From Roseibium suaedae (GTDB taxonomy: Bacteria; Pseudomonadota; Alphaproteobacteria; Rhizobiales; Stappiaceae): a stretch of DNA of 64,000 nucleotides. Position numbers and translations under genes: made by a program. The stretch is taken from NCBI RefSeq assembly GCF_900142725.1, contig NZ_FRBW01000001.1, positions 744,001-808,000 on the forward strand. The letters are read 5' to 3'. Position 1 is the first letter of the stretch. Each line of letters starts with the position of its first letter. Below, piece by piece: positions 60,987 through 64,000 of this stretch. The notes beneath the pieces were generated by a model. It did no database searches. It worked only from the letters and a program-made list of their open reading frames with translations, and was not told the origin of the DNA.

Positions 60987-62240
60987 ATGACGTCCGGAAC
61001 TTTGAAAGCATCGAAAGACCGGCTCGGCAAAGCCGTACACCGCTCCAGCGCCACGTCGCGCGAGGGCATGCTGGAACGCCTCTTCACATTCGCCTTCAAG
61101 GGCCTTGTCTATCCGCAGATCTGGGAAGATCCGGACGTGGACATGCAGGCGCTCAAGCTGACTCCGGACTCGCGCATGGTGACCATCGCCTCCGGTGGCT
61201 GCAACGTCCTGTCCTATCTTACGGCCAACCCGGCGGAGATCACCGCGGTCGACCTGAACCGGGCACATGTGGCTCTTGGACGGCTCAAGCTTCTGGCCGC
61301 CAAGCGCCTGCCGAATTACGACACTTTCTACCGCTTCTTCGGCGAAGCGGACGAAAAGGCCAATATCGCAGCCTATGAGCGCTTCCTGCGCGACGAGCTG
61401 GATCCGGCTTCCCGCAGCTACTGGGAAGGCCGCGATCTTGCCGGCTGGGGCCGCAAGCGCATCTCGCTCTTCTCCCGCGATCTCTATCATCACGGCCTGC
61501 TGGGCTATTGCATCGGGGTTGGCCATTTCGTCGCCCGGCTCTATGGCATCGACCCGAAGCACATGGTCCGTGCCCGCTCCCTAGAAGAGCAGCGCAGCTT
61601 CTTCGACACCGCTTTGGCCCCGCTCTTTGACAAGCGGCTGGTGCGCTGGGCGACCTCCAAGAAGATGTCGCTCTATGGTCTCGGCATTCCGCCCGCGCAA
61701 TACGAGGCGCTCGTCTCGGCCAGCGCGGAAGGGGACATGTCCTCGGTTCTGCGCCAGCGTCTGGAAAAGCTCGCCTGCAACTTCTCCATGGCAGACAATT
61801 ACTTTGCCTGGCAGGCCTTCAGCCGCGGCTATGCGCCGGTTGAAGGCGGTGCTGCCGGCCCTCTGCCGCCCTATCTCAAGCGCGAGCATTTCGAGGCGAT
61901 CCGCGAGCGTTCGGGCCGGGTGCGGGTTCTGAACCGGAACTTCACGGAGCATCTGCAGAGCGAACCGGACAGCAGTCTGGATGCCTATGTGCTGCTGGAT
62001 GCCCAGGACTGGATGACCGATGCCCAGTTGAACGGGCTGTGGGATGAAATCACCCGCACCGCCAAGCCGGGCGCGCGCGTGATCTTCCGCACCGCCGCCG
62101 AGCCGACCCTGCTTCCGGGCCGCGTCCGCGATGAAACGCTGGATCGCTGGACCTATGAAGCCGAAGAGAGCCTCCGGTTGAACAACCTGGACCGCTCTTC
62201 GATCTATGGCGGGTTTCATCTTTATGTCTTCAAGGGATGA
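60987..62240 (+). CDS. btaA: BtaA: S-adenosylmethionine:diacylglycerol 3-amino-3-carboxypropyltransferase (DUF3419)
   Basis: A 417-residue cytoplasmic or membrane-associated enzyme making diacylglyceryl-homoserine, the first step of DGTS betaine lipid. Motifs of the family: FTFAFKGLVYPQIWEDPDVDMQAL, VTIASGGCNVLSYLTANPAEITAVDLNRAHVALGRLK (SAM-binding), and KLACNFSMADNYFAWQAFSRGY. Strong GGGAGAGGG precedes ATG 60987. Overlaps btaB, so the two are coupled. In other alphaproteobacteria DGTS replaces phospholipids when phosphate is scarce. Confidence 0.93.
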   Translation: MTSGTLKASKDRLGKAVHRSSATSREGMLERLFTFAFKGLVYPQIWEDPDVDMQALKLTPDSRMVTIASGGCNVLSYLTANPAEITAVDLNRAHVALGRLKLLAAKRLPNYDTFYRFFGEADEKANIAAYERFLRDELDPASRSYWEGRDLAGWGRKRISLFSRDLYHHGLLGYCIGVGHFVARLYGIDPKHMVRARSLEEQRSFFDTALAPLFDKRLVRWATSKKMSLYGLGIPPAQYEALVSASAEGDMSSVLRQRLEKLACNFSMADNYFAWQAFSRGYAPVEGGAAGPLPPYLKREHFEAIRERSGRVRVLNRNFTEHLQSEPDSSLDAYVLLDAQDWMTDAQLNGLWDEITRTAKPGARVIFRTAAEPTLLPGRVRDETLDRWTYEAEESLRLNNLDRSSIYGGFHLYVFKG

Positions 62241-62928
62241 TGCTGCGCCGGCAACGGCAGACACAGCCAGGGTCATGGATGCGGTCTACCGCAACCAGCG
62301 CCATTTCTACGACCTAACCCGGAAATACTATCTTCTGGGCCGGGACCTCCTGATCGAGCGGCTGGAGCCGGAAGCCGGTTCCCATGTGCTGGAGCTTGGC
62401 TGTGGAACGGGGCGCAATCTGATTGCGGCGGCCCGCCGTCATTCGAATGTCCGGTTTTACGGCATCGACATCTCCTCGGAGATGCTGGAGACGGCCACCG
62501 CCAACGTGGCGAAGGCCGGTCTCTCCGACAGGATCCTGCTTGCAAAAGGCGATGCTTCCGATCCGTCAGCGCCCTCGGTCTTCGGCGTTGGGGCGTTCGA
62601 GCGGGTCTTCTTTTCTTACACCCTGTCCATGATCCCGGTCTGGCGCGAGGCGCTTCAGACAGGTGCGGGTGCTCTTGCGGAAGGCGGCCGTATATCGGTT
62701 GTCGACTTCGGGCAGCAGGAGAGGCTTCCGGGCTGGTTCCGAGCGCTGCTTCATGCCTGGCTGGCCAAGTTCCATGTCACCCCGCGTGCGGGGCTGGATC
62801 AGGAACTGGCCGTGCTGGCAGCGGCAGAAGGTCTTCAGAAGCGCTTCCTGCCGCTTTATCGGGGCTATGCCGTCTACGCGGAACTGGGCGCAGACGGCGC
62901 GAGCCTTTATTCCCCGGCGACGAAATAG
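62224..62928 (+). CDS. btaB: BtaB: diacylglyceryl-homoserine N-methyltransferase
   Basis: A 234-residue class I methyltransferase: motif I VLELGCGTGRNLIAAA, motif II FYGIDISSEML, and a conserved N-terminal VMDAVYRNQRHFYDLTRKYYLLGRDLLIERL as in BtaB. It would trimethylate the homoserine head group made by BtaA to give DGTS. Starts at ATG 62224 inside the end of btaA (17-nt overlap); ATG 62206 would add six residues. The 3' end overlaps the convergent hypothetical gene by 22 nt. Confidence 0.9.
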   Translation: MSSRDDAAPATADTARVMDAVYRNQRHFYDLTRKYYLLGRDLLIERLEPEAGSHVLELGCGTGRNLIAAARRHSNVRFYGIDISSEMLETATANVAKAGLSDRILLAKGDASDPSAPSVFGVGAFERVFFSYTLSMIPVWREALQTGAGALAEGGRISVVDFGQQERLPGWFRALLHAWLAKFHVTPRAGLDQELAVLAAAEGLQKRFLPLYRGYAVYAELGADGASLYSPATK

Positions 62929-63617
62929 TGCAGGGTGCCATCCTTGCCGATGCCGACCCGATAAAACAGCCAGACCCCATAGGCCTCCATTTCGGCAAAG
63001 TCCGTCGCGGTGATCAGGCGGAACATCTCGACCTTCTGCTCCTTGGTCAGGGACGCAAAGGGATAGCGGGCGAAATAGGGCCAGATGTACATTTCCTGGG
63101 GCGTGCCTTCATCCACGTGGATGAAGCCCGCATCCAGCGTGTCCGCCAGGATGGCCAGGACTTCAAGCCCGTCCTGGTCGCCGGAGACGCCTTTCAGGAA
63201 CTCGATCGGATCGCCGATCTCCGTCAGGGACAAGGTCGGCGGAACCTCGTTGGATTCCAGCACCATGCGCAGCTTGTCCATGTCGCCGGACTTGGCTGCA
63301 TCCATCAGCTGGTCATGCATGCGGGCGACAAGCGGCGGCAGGCTGGACCTGTCGTAAAAGACCTGTGGCACTTCCGTCGGCGCATTCGGGCTCTTGCCGA
63401 TCGGCTGAAGCTCTTCGTCGATGATCGGCAGGTTTTCTTCCATGTCGCCGGTTTCACCACCCGTTGCGTCCGGCAGGTCCTCATCCGGAATGGACGCTGC
63501 ATTGGGGTCGGCAACGGTCGGCGCAACCAGGATAGTGTCTGTCTTGACCGTCTTGGCGGCGGCAGGAAGCGATCCCGCGCAAACCATAAGCACCAAGGCG
63601 ATTGCTGTCCTCAACAT
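62907..63617 (-). CDS. Conserved secreted protein of unknown function
   Basis: A 236-residue protein: signal peptide (IALVLMVCAGSLPAAA), an acidic low-complexity segment (about 30-65), then a helical domain (about 80-236) with LPPLVARMHDQLMDAAKSGDMDKLRMVLE, IFPYFARYPFASL-like YIWPYFARYPFASLTKEQKVEMFRLITATDFAEME and a final GIGKDGTLHYFVAGE. A protein of this shape is conserved in Rhizobiales without an assigned function. GGAG lies 9 nt upstream of ATG 63615-63617. It overlaps the end of btaB on the opposite strand. Confidence 0.75.
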   Translation of the reverse strand: MLRTAIALVLMVCAGSLPAAAKTVKTDTILVAPTVADPNAASIPDEDLPDATGGETGDMEENLPIIDEELQPIGKSPNAPTEVPQVFYDRSSLPPLVARMHDQLMDAAKSGDMDKLRMVLESNEVPPTLSLTEIGDPIEFLKGVSGDQDGLEVLAILADTLDAGFIHVDEGTPQEMYIWPYFARYPFASLTKEQKVEMFRLITATDFAEMEAYGVWLFYRVGIGKDGTLHYFVAGE

Positions 63618-63789
63618 GAGCGGCTCCGGGCTGTCTCTTCTGGTGATGGGCACTCAATACACATATTCGCCCCCTTGCGGCTACTCACAATCCGCTTGTG
63701 TCCTCCGGGACTTGCGCCGGTGCGGCAGGGAAGGTATCGACCCCGGTATACGGGGCCAGATACCTAGGCTCATTGCGGAAAGCGAGCGC

Positions 63790-64000
63790 GTGACAGACTT
63801 GTTCCATCTTTTGGTCGGAGTTGTGATCGGCATTGTGACCAGTGCACCTGTCGGGCCGGTCAATATCATGACCATCCGCCATGCGGCCTTGCGCGGCTGG
63901 CGGGAAGGCGTCGTCGTCGGGTCAGGCGCCGTGCTTGCCGATGCGCTCTATGCAGGCGTCGCGATCTTCAGCATTTCCGCGGTAACCCAATTCATCGAAG
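63790..64000 (+). CDS. LysE-family amino acid exporter, N-terminal part (cut by window edge)
   Basis: The first 70 residues of a LysE/RhtB-type exporter: LVGVVIGIVTSAPVGPVNIMTIRHAALRGWREGVVVGSGAVLADALYAG. The APVGPVN(I/L) and GxGAxxADxxYA segments are characteristic. GTG 63790 gives this N-terminus; upstream GGAAAGCGAG may serve as ribosome site. The rest is outside the window. Confidence 0.82.
   Translation, partial: MTDLFHLLVGVVIGIVTSAPVGPVNIMTIRHAALRGWREGVVVGSGAVLADALYAGVAIFSISAVTQFIE

Noticed and set aside
1..64000. tRNA or rRNA genes, CRISPR arrays, complete insertion sequences, prophage
   Set aside because: None was seen on reading both strands; the short repeats found are tandem or palindromic and not spaced like CRISPR.

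Overview
The window reads as a piece of chromosome from an alphaproteobacterium, most likely of the Hyphomicrobiales (Rhizobiales) and perhaps Stappiaceae-like. The evidence is a split ATP synthase operon with separate b and b' subunits, the mutY-dciA-dsbA-smc order, a NadQ-type NAD regulator with nadABC, an alphaproteobacterial PA0069-type radical SAM / rnhB neighbourhood, btaAB betaine-lipid genes, many GTG and TTG starts, and high-GC coding DNA. The genus call is inference. I see no rRNA, tRNA, transposase, integrase or CRISPR array.

Layout. 1-7.8 kb: end of a 2OG-Fe(II) oxygenase gene, mutY, dciA (DUF721), an esterase, a DsbA-like thiol oxidase and smc. 7.9-10.7 kb: atpI-atpB-atpE-b'-b behind a clear sigma70-type promoter and ended by a strong terminator. 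10.7-18.9 kb: rnhB, a radical SAM protein, a glycosyltransferase, a small secreted protein, an Fsr-type MFS exporter divergent from an AraC regulator, moaB, an aminotransferase and a ceramidase-like membrane hydrolase. 19-26 kb: maeB (malic enzyme fused to a phosphotransacetylase domain), a sugar dehydrogenase, a GGDEF-EAL protein and rhlE. 26-31.9 kb: a 0.9-kb non-coding stretch holding an exact 195-bp tandem duplication, then ETF-ubiquinone oxidoreductase, a family-4-like uracil-DNA glycosylase with altered active-site motifs, a PilZ protein and an S49 peptidase. 31.9-42.9 kb: a DUF2778 protein, small secreted proteins, and glyQ and glyS separated by 5.7 kb containing an atypical inserted gene, lemA, a DUF2207 protein, ompW and gltS. 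42.9-46.7 kb: a phytase-like esterase, chrA and an MFS transporter. 47.1-50.8 kb: the nadABC operon with a perfect palindromic operator. 50.8-56.5 kb: a leftward block with hupE, a SleB-type hydrolase, nadQ, a tyrosine phosphatase, an HD hydrolase and ygfZ. 56.6-64 kb: a dihydroorotase-like amidohydrolase, DUF2061, an XRE regulator, an L,D-transpeptidase, btaAB, a conserved secreted protein and the start of a LysE-family exporter.

Most of the window is ordinary core chromosome. The points that stand out are: (1) a roughly 704-bp, lower-GC segment carrying a secreted-protein gene between glyQ and lemA, bracketed by 19-bp direct repeats that rebuild the 3' end of glyQ; (2) a terminator-like hairpin whose T-tract abuts the lemA start codon and whose right arm contains its Shine-Dalgarno; (3) the 195-bp perfect tandem repeat; (4) a 116-bp palindromic element flanked by two identical terminator-like 19-mers; (5) substituted active-site residues in the uracil-DNA glycosylase and the dihydroorotase-like protein; and (6) operator-like palindromes for NAD synthesis and, probably, for ETF-QO.
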